Assembly: GCA_024742305.1 (NCBI GenBank)
Contig: JANSYQ010000005.1
Location: 121,642-185,641 of the forward strand
Source: a bacterium
GTDB taxonomy: Bacteria > Bacteroidota > Bacteroidia > Flavobacteriales_D > Crocinitomicaceae
DNA length: 64,000 bases
Direction of reading: 5' to 3'
Shown: piece by piece, positions 53,638 through 63,183 of the stretch
How the letters are laid out: every line of letters starts with the position of its first letter
Position numbering within the stretch: the first letter of the stretch is position 1
Made by a program: the position numbers and the translations under genes
Notes under the pieces: generated by a model
Databases searched by the model: none
The model's input: the letters and a program-made list of their open reading frames with translations, nothing else
Told to the model about the DNA's origin: nothing

Positions 53638-54549
53638 ATGGTCGACATCACACACAAAAATACCACGCTACGTACGGCGATTGCGCAAGCAGTGGTTAAG
53701 GTAAGTTCCGAAGCCACCATTTTGGCGATTGTCAATAATGAAGTCCCGAAGGGAAACGTGTTTGAAATGGCGAAAACCGCTGGATTATTCGCGGTGAAAA
53801 AAACGTCGGATATGATCCCCGACTGTCATCCGCTTCCGGTGGAATACACGCACGTTTCATACGAAGTAAACGAGTTGGAAATCCGGATTTTGATGGAAGT
53901 CAAAACGATTTACCGAACCGGCGTGGAAGTTGAGGCTATGCACGGTGTTAGCGTTGTTGCACTCACGATGTACGATATGCTGAAGCCGATTGATAAAGGC
54001 ATCGAGATTGGCAACATCAAGCTTGTTTCGAAAAAAGGTGGGAAGTCGGATTATCGCGACAATTACAAAAAAGCCATCACGGCCGCCGTGTTCGTATGCT
54101 CCGACTCTATTCACGCTGGCACCAAGGAAGACAAGGCAGGCAAGGTCATTCAGTCCAAATTGGGCATGCACGGTGTAGAAACAGTGCAGTACAAAGTCGT
54201 TCCCGATGAAGTGGATCAAATTCAAGCGGCTGCACTTGGCGAAGTAGCGAAAGGAACCGATCTTATTCTGTTCACAGGAGGTACGGGTTTATCACCACGC
54301 GATGTTACACCGGAGGCCATTCGTCCACTCTTGGATCGAGAAATTCCCGGAATTGTGGAAGCTGCAAGAAGTTACGGACAAGAGCGCATGTCTTACGCCA
54401 TGTTATCGCGCAGTGTTGCCGGAACTAAAGACGAAAGTCTCATTCTGACATTGCCTGGCTCTACGGGAGGCGCTTCCGAAACCATGGACGCCCTCTTCCC
54501 CGCCGTTTTGCATAGTTTCCGAATTTTTAAAGGCGCGCGTCACGATTGA
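53638..54549 (+). CDS. moaCB: Bifunctional MoaC/MoaB molybdopterin biosynthesis fusion
   Basis: 303 residues. Residues ~1-150 are MoaC (cyclic pyranopterin phosphate synthase): VDITHKNTTLRTAIAQAVVK, MIPDCHPLPVEYTHVSYEVN and VEVEAMHGVSVVALTMYDML. Residues ~155-303 are MoaB/Mog-like: VFVCSDSIHAGTKEDKAGK, FTGGTGLSPRDVTPEAIRPL and LPGSTGGASETMDALFPAVL. Overlaps moaA by 4 bases. Confidence 0.93.
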   Translation: MVDITHKNTTLRTAIAQAVVKVSSEATILAIVNNEVPKGNVFEMAKTAGLFAVKKTSDMIPDCHPLPVEYTHVSYEVNELEIRILMEVKTIYRTGVEVEAMHGVSVVALTMYDMLKPIDKGIEIGNIKLVSKKGGKSDYRDNYKKAITAAVFVCSDSIHAGTKEDKAGKVIQSKLGMHGVETVQYKVVPDEVDQIQAAALGEVAKGTDLILFTGGTGLSPRDVTPEAIRPLLDREIPGIVEAARSYGQERMSYAMLSRSVAGTKDESLILTLPGSTGGASETMDALFPAVLHSFRIFKGARHD

Positions 54550-55547
54550 AAAAGAACACGCAACATATCATTGATTCCTTTGGAAGAACGCACAACTATT
54601 TGCGCATCTCCTTAACTGAAAAATGCAATCTCCGTTGTTTCTATTGCATGCCTTTGGAAGGTGTAACTCATCGTGAAGCAGAAAAATTCATGACGACGGA
54701 AGAAGTGGTGGGCATCGCGAAAGAATTTGTGAAACGAGGTGTGACCAAAATCCGCTTAACGGGAGGAGAACCCCTAGTGAAAAAAGGTGCCGATGAGATC
54801 ATACGTGAATTGGGAAAACTTTCGGTCACGCTCTCTTTGACGACCAATGGAATACTTGTAGATCGTTTTATTGAAGTTTTCAAGGAAGCTGGAATTACTT
54901 CCATCAATGTTAGTCTCGATTCACTTCAGGAAGATCGATTCAATGCCATTTCCCGTCGTTCCCACTTTCAAAAAATACGCGACAACATTCAGCTTTTGTT
55001 GGACGAAGGATTTGGTGTGAAGATCAACGTAGTTCTGATCAAAGGAACAAATGATGATGAAATTGTCGATTTTGTTCAATGGTCGGTTCGGGAGAAAATC
55101 AGTGTGCAATTCATCGAATTCATGCCTTTCGATGGCAATAGTTGGAATCGTGATAAAACGGTCTCTGAGGCGGAAATCATCACAACTTTAGAAGATCGTT
55201 TCGGAGCCAAAAACCTCATCAAACTGGAAGACGCAGCGCATTCAACCTCCCGAAATTTCAAGATTGACGGCGCACTCGGAACTTTTGGAATCATTAGCAC
55301 GGTTACGAATCCATTTTGTGATACGTGCAATCGAATTCGCCTTACAGCCGACGGAAAAATCAAAAATTGTCTCTTCTCAAACGATGAGGCCGACTTACTA
55401 AACGCGTATCGAAATGGAGACGAACTCTCCCCGATCATCAATGTGGCAATGCACAACAAAAAAGCGGGTTTAGGTGGATTGAAACAATTGGATAACGAAA
55501 CTATCAATCAGCACGAAAATCGGTCTATGATTACGATTGGAGGATAG
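54546..55547 (+). CDS. moaA: GTP 3',8-cyclase MoaA
   Basis: First step of molybdopterin synthesis. 333 residues. Radical SAM cluster C27-x3-C31-x2-C34 (EKCNLRCFYCMP); the second cluster is NPFCDTCNRIRLTADGKI followed by NCLFS. It ends ITIGG, the catalytic C-terminal GG. The start is a TTG sharing bases with the moaCB TGA, so it is likely coupled. Confidence 0.94.
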   Translation: MKKNTQHIIDSFGRTHNYLRISLTEKCNLRCFYCMPLEGVTHREAEKFMTTEEVVGIAKEFVKRGVTKIRLTGGEPLVKKGADEIIRELGKLSVTLSLTTNGILVDRFIEVFKEAGITSINVSLDSLQEDRFNAISRRSHFQKIRDNIQLLLDEGFGVKINVVLIKGTNDDEIVDFVQWSVREKISVQFIEFMPFDGNSWNRDKTVSEAEIITTLEDRFGAKNLIKLEDAAHSTSRNFKIDGALGTFGIISTVTNPFCDTCNRIRLTADGKIKNCLFSNDEADLLNAYRNGDELSPIINVAMHNKKAGLGGLKQLDNETINQHENRSMITIGG

Positions 55548-55593
55548 GGTTGGAAATTTTGAATGATGAATAATGAATGATGAATTGGTGCTC

Positions 55594-56229
55594 TCAATCC
55601 TGTACCATGTATTGTTTCGAGAGGATCATTTTTCCATCGTAATAGACGGTGACCATCGTTAAAATATCATCGCCGGGGCGAATGATCACTTTGTTTGGGT
55701 CGTCTGAAAGTAAAGTGCCGTTAAACACTTCGAAGGAGATTAATGAATCGTCGTAATGTTGTCTTCGTAGGTACAAATGATTTTCCCGTGAGCGAAACAA
55801 GGTGTTCTCATTTTTGTAAGAAAAAATATGATCGCAATGGCTTCCCGGGTTAATCGGATTTTCTTGAATTTTGCTCAATGTTCCTTTGGTAATAGCGATA
55901 AATTGCTCGGTGTAAATGAGTGAGTCGGAAGCTATTTCGTAAATGGACAATTCGAAGGTTTCACTGCTCGGAACAACGATGGGCCAGCCGTTCTTTTTGT
56001 TGATAACCGTCGTATTGGCATCTCCTTTCAAAATGATTTGATCTTTTCGATATCCTGTACTTCGAAAATCGACAATATTGGAATCGTTCAGGTACAAAAT
56101 GTTGTAGCGTTCCGACACGAGGCTCATGCAGCTATTTTTTCCACGATCATAACCATTGACGTTTACTTGAGCCGCAGAGGACCGCGACCACAACAAGCAC
56201 AGTAGCAGGAAAATTGATGACACTCGCAT
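55594..56229 (-). CDS. Secreted protein, unknown
   Basis: 211 residues; signal peptide MRVSSIFLLLCLLWSRSSAA. The mature part is beta-strand-rich and about 190 residues with few Cys. It resembles DUF-type periplasmic proteins of Bacteroidota. No family was recognised. Confidence 0.6.
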   Translation of the reverse strand: MRVSSIFLLLCLLWSRSSAAQVNVNGYDRGKNSCMSLVSERYNILYLNDSNIVDFRSTGYRKDQIILKGDANTTVINKKNGWPIVVPSSETFELSIYEIASDSLIYTEQFIAITKGTLSKIQENPINPGSHCDHIFSYKNENTLFRSRENHLYLRRQHYDDSLISFEVFNGTLLSDDPNKVIIRPGDDILTMVTVYYDGKMILSKQYMVQD

Positions 56230-56334
56230 CGTTTCGAAAGTACGTTTTCTGCACTATTATACAAACTTTCGATGAAATGGGTTTTGTAAGCTGCGGGTTA
56301 TCAGAAGGATGGTTAGTACTCTAAGAGGTAATTG

Positions 56335-56913
56335 CTACAACTCTACGATGTACGATAACTCAAAGTTGAAGGGCTGCCCATTCAGTCGGATAATATTGTT
56401 CAAATTCTCGCCTTTTCCGTTCATCGCAAAGGACGGACCGCATTGAACCCAAACCGGACCTACGAAGATGCCTAGTTTGGGATTGATGGTGTTGTCTCTT
56501 CCTACAACGTCGCTATCTGGATTCAAAATAGTGGTGCGGGTTATGGAAACATCAAACGTAAAGGGCTTGACTGAGATCCCGCCTTGAACACCGTAAGAAA
56601 ACCATCCCCCAAACAATATGAACATGGAGAGTTGCGGACCTGCATGAAATCCAACATCGGAAAAGGAATCCCAATCAAGATTGCGCATCTTCAAGTGGCG
56701 CGGATATTCCCCGCCAGTATCCAAGAAAACACCTCCTTTCGGTGCACTGATGAAATGTTCTTGTCCGGCAGCGATACCAATTTGACCCACAATGTTCACA
56801 TTGCTATGCGGATGAAAATTCCGCCCTTTTTTCCTTTTGTAGTAAGGGGGATATTGCGCGAACAAATGTGTTCCCAAAAGCAGAAACGCGAAAAGAAGTA
56901 CGTAACGATTCAT
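56335..56913 (-). CDS. Outer-membrane beta-barrel-like protein
   Basis: 192 residues; signal peptide MNRYVLLFAFLLLGTHLFAQ then a basic patch (YYKRKKGRNF). Alternating polar/apolar strands (VNIVGQIGIAAGQEHFISAP, HAGPQLSMFILFGGWFSYGV, LNPDSDVVGRDN) ending in an aromatic or hydrophobic residue suggest a small porin-like barrel. Not assigned to a family. Confidence 0.65.
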   Translation of the reverse strand: MNRYVLLFAFLLLGTHLFAQYPPYYKRKKGRNFHPHSNVNIVGQIGIAAGQEHFISAPKGGVFLDTGGEYPRHLKMRNLDWDSFSDVGFHAGPQLSMFILFGGWFSYGVQGGISVKPFTFDVSITRTTILNPDSDVVGRDNTINPKLGIFVGPVWVQCGPSFAMNGKGENLNNIIRLNGQPFNFELSYIVEL

Positions 56914-57131
56914 GCTTCAAACCTAGCAGGAATGAACGCGAATGTAGAACGGAATTGCGGAGGTGTGGAGATGGTAGTTGCGAGATGCGCAAGGTGGTTA
57001 AAAAAAAAGAGTTCCGTGAAGATGACTTTCTACTGAGAAACGTTCGACTCATGAAAAAACGATTACAAAGAACTATACGTACATACTAAAGCTCTGTCGT
57101 TTAACTCTTTTCCACCCAATCCTTAATTTTG

Positions 57132-59105
57132 TTACAAGTCAATTTTAAAGTTTCTTTTCTTAAACCAATTATTACTTATCGCATTATTTTCGCTTCTCGG
57201 CCTGGGGTCAGCATCGTTGACTCGAAACATAGTTGGTAGATTGACTGCGTGTCCAAATATTAAAGCATTTTGGGTTGGTATTGAAGGCATTCTTCGAAGA
57301 ATTGTTTCAGAAATATGAGGTGTGATTTGCCTTATGTGCGACAAATCTTCAGGATTTTGTATCCTATGAACGATAAAATTACTGCACTGTGAAAGTACCG
57401 TTTTAGAAAGTTCGCTTGGACGTTGGGATGACACAATTAAGAACATTCCATACTTTCTGCCCTCCTTGGCAATTCTTTCAAATATTTTATTTGCATCTCC
57501 AAATACTCTTCCTGAATCTTTTGATATATATCTATGAGCCTCTTCAAGGACTAGATTAACTGGATAAGAATTTCTAATTTTTGCTTGTTTTAATCTATCG
57601 AAAATCATTCGAGAGAGGACACAAGAAACAACTTCAACTGTTTCATCATTAGCCGAGTTTAGGTCGATTATTATTACTTGATTCTTCTTTATTTTGGTGT
57701 CAACCCCAATAAATGAATCTAAAAAATCATCCTTTGTAATGTCCTCCTCATTCTTGGAAAGAAAAGAAAAGTCGTCTCTTTCTTTAACGCTTTTAAAGCG
57801 AGTTATCATAGAAGAACAATAATCTCGAATTTGTTTATTGCCATGATATTCTTCATAAAGCAATGCATTCTCAATTGCTTGTCCAAGTTCGTGAAAATTG
57901 AACTTTTCTGAATTATATTTTGGGTCTATTGCTAAATCTTCTTTGATAAAGGCTCTGACTGAATTTTTAAACACTTCCTCCTTTCGGCCCGCGTTTGTGT
58001 CGCCCGGTCTATCTGAAAAGCTACCATATTGAGCGTTGTAAGTTGAAAAATCAACTTTTTGAGCTTCAGGAAATTTTGCTGTTTGTATCAGAGAAACAAT
58101 TTTTTGTCTTTTTGCTATAGGACTTTCCCAATGGTCAAAAACATACATAATACTGCAAGCATAAATATGGTAACGAATTTCATCAGTTAAGCTCTGAGTA
58201 AAGCCAAGAGCATTTCTTAATAATGGTAGTTGGGATTTCTCGCTAGCTTGCAGAAGTAATGCCCATTCATCAATATTCAAAAACCAATGAGGCAAAGCAA
58301 ACTGTTTTAAATCATCCTTACCCTTTTGGACTTCATCAATTGTATAATTAGTTACTTCTATATTTTTGTTTTTACTATTTAACTTTTGAAAAGCTTGTTT
58401 GTACTCCCCGTTGACATCGAAAAATATGAAAGTGCTTCCGGTAGCACTATTTTCATCTAAATTATACAATGTCTGAAGCATTGAGGTAATTGTACAAGAT
58501 TTACCGCTTCCCGTATTACCTAAAATTGCGGAGTGACTGCCAAAAAATTTGTCTATGTCCAATTTGACTTCATAATCAGGAAAAATTGTTGATTTCCCAA
58601 TAGGTAAAGAGGTATATCTGAACTTGCATTCACAGTCTCGATTAGCACACTTATCATTTTGGTCCTCGCAAATTTTTACTTTGATGTTGTCTGTTTTGAA
58701 AATTGTGTCAAGTTCTTTTTCTTTTATATACAGCACATCAGAATATAATGTAGGGTAAACACTTACTCCAAAATCAAAGTTAACCGTGGCATCTTTCGAG
58801 CTTCTTATCGTACCAATTGGAAGTACCTCTAAAAATTTTCCAGCTTGTATTTTACTCAAGATTTGTTCGGTTGGATTTGAGAAAGGAACATTCAAATCTC
58901 TTTCCCTAACACCTGAAACTTCTGCAACAATGTAGAAATTCTGATAAGGAACGATGACATAGCTATTCAATTGAGCGAAATAATGTATATCGTCAAACCC
59001 ACTTACATTGAAGTTATCCAAACCACTCAGCAATTCAACTGTAAATCTATCCGAATTTATGGCTACTACCTTTCCAATTACCCGTTGTTTGTCCTCTTTC
59101 GTCAT
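57132..59105 (-). CDS. HerA-like ATPase of a SIR2-HerA defence system
   Basis: 657 residues. N-terminal HAS-barrel-like region (~1-130), a Cys cluster at 146-160 (CEDQNDKC...DCEC) that may bind zinc, then the RecA-like motor: Walker A GNTGSGKS at 196-203, Walker B with EEAH near 520, and RIAKEGRKYGMFLIVSSQRP (sensor). The protein is part of a two-gene unit with a SIR2 NADase; in published SIR2-HerA systems the two proteins form a complex that depletes NAD or cuts DNA on phage infection. Local AT content is clearly higher than in the flanks, suggesting transfer. Overlaps SIR2 by 4 bases. Confidence 0.9.
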   Translation of the reverse strand: MTKEDKQRVIGKVVAINSDRFTVELLSGLDNFNVSGFDDIHYFAQLNSYVIVPYQNFYIVAEVSGVRERDLNVPFSNPTEQILSKIQAGKFLEVLPIGTIRSSKDATVNFDFGVSVYPTLYSDVLYIKEKELDTIFKTDNIKVKICEDQNDKCANRDCECKFRYTSLPIGKSTIFPDYEVKLDIDKFFGSHSAILGNTGSGKSCTITSMLQTLYNLDENSATGSTFIFFDVNGEYKQAFQKLNSKNKNIEVTNYTIDEVQKGKDDLKQFALPHWFLNIDEWALLLQASEKSQLPLLRNALGFTQSLTDEIRYHIYACSIMYVFDHWESPIAKRQKIVSLIQTAKFPEAQKVDFSTYNAQYGSFSDRPGDTNAGRKEEVFKNSVRAFIKEDLAIDPKYNSEKFNFHELGQAIENALLYEEYHGNKQIRDYCSSMITRFKSVKERDDFSFLSKNEEDITKDDFLDSFIGVDTKIKKNQVIIIDLNSANDETVEVVSCVLSRMIFDRLKQAKIRNSYPVNLVLEEAHRYISKDSGRVFGDANKIFERIAKEGRKYGMFLIVSSQRPSELSKTVLSQCSNFIVHRIQNPEDLSHIRQITPHISETILRRMPSIPTQNALIFGHAVNLPTMFRVNDADPRPRSENNAISNNWFKKRNFKIDL

Positions 59106-60433
59106 CTAAGAAGGTCTTTTAGGTTGTTGATAGTAGTTTCCATTTTTTTATCTAAATCTTCTGCTGTTAAGTCGGGCATAATCTGTTCGACAAATCTTTT
59201 GAAAAAATACAGGGGAATATAGTTGTCTTTTCCACTTGGCCATTTTTCACCAATTATCCATATTCTCGTATCATCTAATTCAAGTAGTTTTCCAATTTGG
59301 TTGATATCATTCGGTTCACCAATTACAATTAGTCGAAAGGAAGGAATCGTAAATGCCTGAAAAATTAAATTGTTAATATGTTCATCACTAAAACTGTAGC
59401 CAATTGTTACAAGAATATTGTTACTCAACATCAACTTTTTCTGAAACTCTCTGAAAAGGTCAGAATATGGACTACCGAGACTTGCATTATACTTCAATGG
59501 CGTTGGGTGTATCATTATACTTTCCTTATCCTTTAAGGAATCAAATGTTGGTTCTTGGATTTCCTTGACATTGAAAAGTTTATTTTCTCCATCTGCTTGA
59601 ACCCAATTTACCGAACCATGAATTTTGTATAAATAGAAAAAGTTGTCGATTACACCCCACTTAGATTGAGATAAATCCATTTTTTCTGCCAATGCATAAT
59701 TAAAAATTGCTGGGTTAAAAAATTTACTAATACCACCTGTAAAGCCGTTAACATAATGGATTCCCAATAAATCCATTGCTCTTTCCGAATAGAGGTCGTA
59801 ATTGGTTGTGAAAATGTTAAGTTTTGGAAGCGTTGAGTTTCTTGAAAGTAGCTTCCGATAAAACTTTTTGTAAAGATTAATTAATGGTTTGTCTATACTC
59901 TCGTCACCTTCTTCAACTTTGATGTTTTCAGAATTCAGACATTTCTTTAGGAGAAAGTTTCGTGCTTGAATTATTATTGAGTTTATTTTATTTGGAACTG
60001 GCATATCCACAAATTTTTCATCATTTTTTTTCAATTCTGAAATGCCTGAGTAATAGAAAGACAAGCTGTGAAGGGTCGATAAGAAATTCTCTAAGTTACT
60101 GGCGAAATTTTTATGAGTTACGTCTATTAACAAGTCTTTTTTTAGCCATTCCTTTTGTGTTTTAAACTCTGGTAAAGAATAGAACTCTTTCGCAAGTGTT
60201 GCCATTACTGGTATGCCGATTTCTTTAAATTCATCTGATTCTAATTTATATGAAGAGCATCCACTGCCTAAAAGAAAAGACAGATTCTTGTTGTCTAGGA
60301 CTTTTAGAAAAGAGTCTTGAATTTTTTTAATCTTAACTTCAGCTGTAGCCTGTTCTTCAGAAATACCATTATCAGTTTTACCTTTTAAACCTTCAAGAAT
60401 ATTTTCGTTTCCTTTAAAAAAATATAGTTCCAT
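59102..60433 (-). CDS. SIR2-domain NADase-like effector
   Basis: 443 residues, upstream partner of HerA. Sirtuin Rossmann motifs: LLGSGCS at 54-60, TTNYD at 209-213 (Asn211), KIHGSVNW with His272 as catalytic base, and GYSFSDEHIN at 345-354. N-terminal ~50 residues are a charged extension. The C-terminal ~90 residues are family specific. The catalytic residues are present, so NADase activity is expected. Confidence 0.9.
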   Translation of the reverse strand: MELYFFKGNENILEGLKGKTDNGISEEQATAEVKIKKIQDSFLKVLDNKNLSFLLGSGCSSYKLESDEFKEIGIPVMATLAKEFYSLPEFKTQKEWLKKDLLIDVTHKNFASNLENFLSTLHSLSFYYSGISELKKNDEKFVDMPVPNKINSIIIQARNFLLKKCLNSENIKVEEGDESIDKPLINLYKKFYRKLLSRNSTLPKLNIFTTNYDLYSERAMDLLGIHYVNGFTGGISKFFNPAIFNYALAEKMDLSQSKWGVIDNFFYLYKIHGSVNWVQADGENKLFNVKEIQEPTFDSLKDKESIMIHPTPLKYNASLGSPYSDLFREFQKKLMLSNNILVTIGYSFSDEHINNLIFQAFTIPSFRLIVIGEPNDINQIGKLLELDDTRIWIIGEKWPSGKDNYIPLYFFKRFVEQIMPDLTAEDLDKKMETTINNLKDLLR

Positions 60434-60724
60434 TTTTGCGAGTTATCAATTCTTATATTCTTGTCTTGAGTTTTGGCGAGCTTTTTAGCTACTAATTCGC
60501 TGAACATTTTCGTCTAATCCAGCTAAACATGCGCTCGATTCGCAAATACAAATCAGCCTACCCCCCCCCACAAAATACCCAATCCTGCACAACTAAAGCA
60601 CATATTTGAATTTTTCAGGTATTTGTTGCAGCCTTCTGCGCATTTGTTGCAAACTCCTCCCACTCCGTTAAAAGACCTAAAAAGGTGACCGCCGTTCTGC
60701 GAATCTTCGTATTTTTAATTCTCC
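60434..60724. other. Gap upstream of SIR2 with a C9 homopolymer and direct repeats
   Basis: No gene seen. A run of nine C (60561-60569) lies ~128 bases upstream of the SIR2 start. The 10-mer ATTTGTTGCA occurs at 60621-60630 and 60642-60651, 21 bases apart, upstream of the lipoprotein gene. No clear promoter was identified for either direction. Confidence 0.6.
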
Positions 60725-61273
60725 GTGCAAAAATGGACCTTCATTATATCGATTGCGCTGCTGTTTGCCGCTTGTGCTGATTTGAAAAAATCGGAGCAGG
60801 AAGACCGTATCGCCGCAATGGAAACCAAGTTGGACGCACTGGAAAAGGAGCTGAACGACTTCGATGAGGCGCTTTGGAAAACGTGGACAACCGACGCCGA
60901 GTTGGCTACCAAACAATTGAAGCAGCTGGAAGCAGATACCATTCCACTGGAGATGGCACTGCAGATTGACAACTATCGAAAGTTGAAGGAAAAATTGCCC
61001 GGACTGCAAAAAGGACAGCAAAACTGCCTAAACCAGGTCAAAGCGATTCGAAAGCGACTCAAAAAGTTGAAAACGGATATTGAAAATGGCAACGGTAGGC
61101 GGGATAAGTACGATGAATTTCTGTCAACAGAGGAGCAGGAACTGGAAATATTGGAGGAAAAGTTTGCGTTATACAAAAGTACGTACGACGAACTTCAATC
61201 GGATTTCCCAGCGGCGCAGGAGCAAGTGAACGCCATCATTGCTGAACGAAATTTGGCAGAAGAGGTACAATAA
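60725..61273 (+). CDS. Lipoprotein with coiled coil
   Basis: 182 residues; GTG start at 60725 (no ATG in frame). Lipobox FAACA with Cys17 (IALLFAACADLKK). Nearly the whole mature part is predicted coiled coil (RIAAMETKLDALEKELNDFD, QVKAIRKRLKKLKTDIENGN). Function unknown; it precedes the TPR gene by a few bases and may form a unit with it. Confidence 0.7.
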   Translation: MQKWTFIISIALLFAACADLKKSEQEDRIAAMETKLDALEKELNDFDEALWKTWTTDAELATKQLKQLEADTIPLEMALQIDNYRKLKEKLPGLQKGQQNCLNQVKAIRKRLKKLKTDIENGNGRRDKYDEFLSTEEQELEILEEKFALYKSTYDELQSDFPAAQEQVNAIIAERNLAEEVQ

Positions 61274-61281
61274 TTGTGAGT

Positions 61282-63120
61282 ATGAAAAGTATGAAGTGGA
61301 TTTGGATTGTTGTGTTGTTTATCGGATTTGGTGCGAGCGCGCAACCTGTATCCGACCAGCAACTCGCGCAACATTACTTCGATAACGAGGAGTACGACAA
61401 GGCCTACGATTATTACGAGCGCCTCTACGAAATGGATCGCTCCAAGCACTATTTCAACCGCTTGCTCATCTGCACGGAACAAACACAGGATGAAAAGGAG
61501 GTGGAAAAACTCCTCAAAAAGCAGATCAACTTCTTCCCTGATGATCAAGAATACGAGATCCAACTCGCGAAGCATTACGAATACACCGACAAGCAATCCA
61601 AAGCGGATAAAATTTATGAGTCGTTGATTGAAAAAATGCGCGCCAATTCGCGGGAAGTGATCAATTTGTATAATGCTTTCAAAGCGCAAGGAAAGAACGA
61701 CTACGCGCTACAAACGCTTCAACGCGGACGTAAACTGTTGAAGCAAACCTATCCGCTCAATTTCCAATTCGCCGAGTACTACGGATCGCAAGGCGATACA
61801 AAAAACATGATGCAGGAGTACCTTGATTTACTCGACTATCATTCCTCCTACAAAACCTCGTTGCAGCGCATTTTGATGAATCAAATTGATTTTGACGAAG
61901 AGAACTCGCAAGAATATGAGATTTTGAAAACGGCGCTGTTGGAACGCACGCAATCGAACCCCGGAAACATGGTGTACGCTGAAATGTTGACGTGGCTCTT
62001 TGTTCAACGACAGAACTTCGCAGCGGCATTTGTACATGTAAAAGCCCTAGACAAACGATCCAAAGCGGACGGTCGCATGGTCTACGACTTGGGAATGACC
62101 TGCGTGGAGAATAAGGATTACACCACCGCCCGCCAAGCCTTCAAATATGTGGTAGAGTTGGGCGATAAATCGTCTATTTACATCCGAGGATACAACGCAT
62201 TGCTCAATGTTCGCTTTTTGGAGGTGACGCAGCAACGCAATTTCACGCAGGCAGAATTGGACGAAGCCATAGCGGATTACGACGCAGCCTTGGAGTTGTT
62301 TGGAAAGCGACGCACTTCTTTCAACTTGATGATGGAAAAGGCGCACATTCAAGCGTTTTATGCGAACAAAGCACCGGAAGCCATTGAGTTATTGACGGAA
62401 GTGTTGGAAATCCCCGGTTTGACCGACATGCAGCGTGCCGAAGCTAAAATGTTGCTTGCAGACATCCATGTTTTGGACGGCGATATGTGGGAAGCTTCCT
62501 TGCTCTACATGCAAATTGATACGGATTTTAAGTTCGAAACGATTGGACAAGAAGCGAAGTTTAAGAACGCCCGTATTTTCTACTACGACGGTGAGTTCGA
62601 TTATGCGCAATCGCAGTTGGACGTACTCAAGCGCTCTACTTCGAAGTTAATTTCCAACGATGCTATCAATCTTTCTTTGTTGATTACGGACAATTACGGA
62701 TTGGATAGTAATTACATCGCCATGAACTGGTTTGCCCAAGCCGATTTGTTGATTGAGCAGCACCAATACGACGCGGCTTTCCAAAAATTCGATAGCATCA
62801 TCAAGGAATATCCGGCGCATAGTTTGGGCGATGAAATCCAACTAAAACGCGCCAGAGCGATGGAGCTACAAGGTCGATGGAACGACGCTATTTCCGAGCT
62901 GGAAGAGTTGTTGGAGTATTATCCGGACGATATTTTGGCGGACGATGCTTTGTTCCGTTTGGGCGATATTTACGAAAATCATTTGATGAACAAAGAGAAG
63001 GCATCTGAGTACTACAAGAAGATTCTCTTTGAACACAAAGGCAGCCTTTACACTGAAGAATCGCGCAAACGATTCCGAAGTATCCGGGATGGAAATCCGG
63101 TGAGTGAACCCGTCAATTAA
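61282..63120 (+). CDS. Tetratricopeptide-repeat protein, exported
   Basis: 612 residues from ATG 61282 (an upstream GTG at 61276 would add two). Signal peptide IWIVVLFIGFGASAQ. At least eight TPR-like units, e.g. LAQHYFDNEEYDKAYDYYER, YDLGMTCVENKDYTTARQAF, AQADLLIEQHQYDAAFQKFD and AISELEELLEYYPDDILADD. Related Bacteroidota proteins sit in the cell envelope; a specific role is unknown. Confidence 0.8.
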   Translation: MKSMKWIWIVVLFIGFGASAQPVSDQQLAQHYFDNEEYDKAYDYYERLYEMDRSKHYFNRLLICTEQTQDEKEVEKLLKKQINFFPDDQEYEIQLAKHYEYTDKQSKADKIYESLIEKMRANSREVINLYNAFKAQGKNDYALQTLQRGRKLLKQTYPLNFQFAEYYGSQGDTKNMMQEYLDLLDYHSSYKTSLQRILMNQIDFDEENSQEYEILKTALLERTQSNPGNMVYAEMLTWLFVQRQNFAAAFVHVKALDKRSKADGRMVYDLGMTCVENKDYTTARQAFKYVVELGDKSSIYIRGYNALLNVRFLEVTQQRNFTQAELDEAIADYDAALELFGKRRTSFNLMMEKAHIQAFYANKAPEAIELLTEVLEIPGLTDMQRAEAKMLLADIHVLDGDMWEASLLYMQIDTDFKFETIGQEAKFKNARIFYYDGEFDYAQSQLDVLKRSTSKLISNDAINLSLLITDNYGLDSNYIAMNWFAQADLLIEQHQYDAAFQKFDSIIKEYPAHSLGDEIQLKRARAMELQGRWNDAISELEELLEYYPDDILADDALFRLGDIYENHLMNKEKASEYYKKILFEHKGSLYTEESRKRFRSIRDGNPVSEPVN

Positions 63121-63183
63121 CAATTGTTTGGATTCAAAACGTAAGCATTCTTGACCCTACACGACTAACAAAAAAAGAATCTT

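Noticed and set aside
56584..57089. Overlapping frames on both strands near the beta-barrel gene start
   Set aside because: Low-complexity, basic and lacking homology; they lie across the barrel gene and its upstream gap.
60434..60724. Possible tRNA or integration site next to the SIR2-HerA genes
   Set aside because: No cloverleaf, anticodon arm or CCA-type end could be drawn; no integrase gene is nearby.
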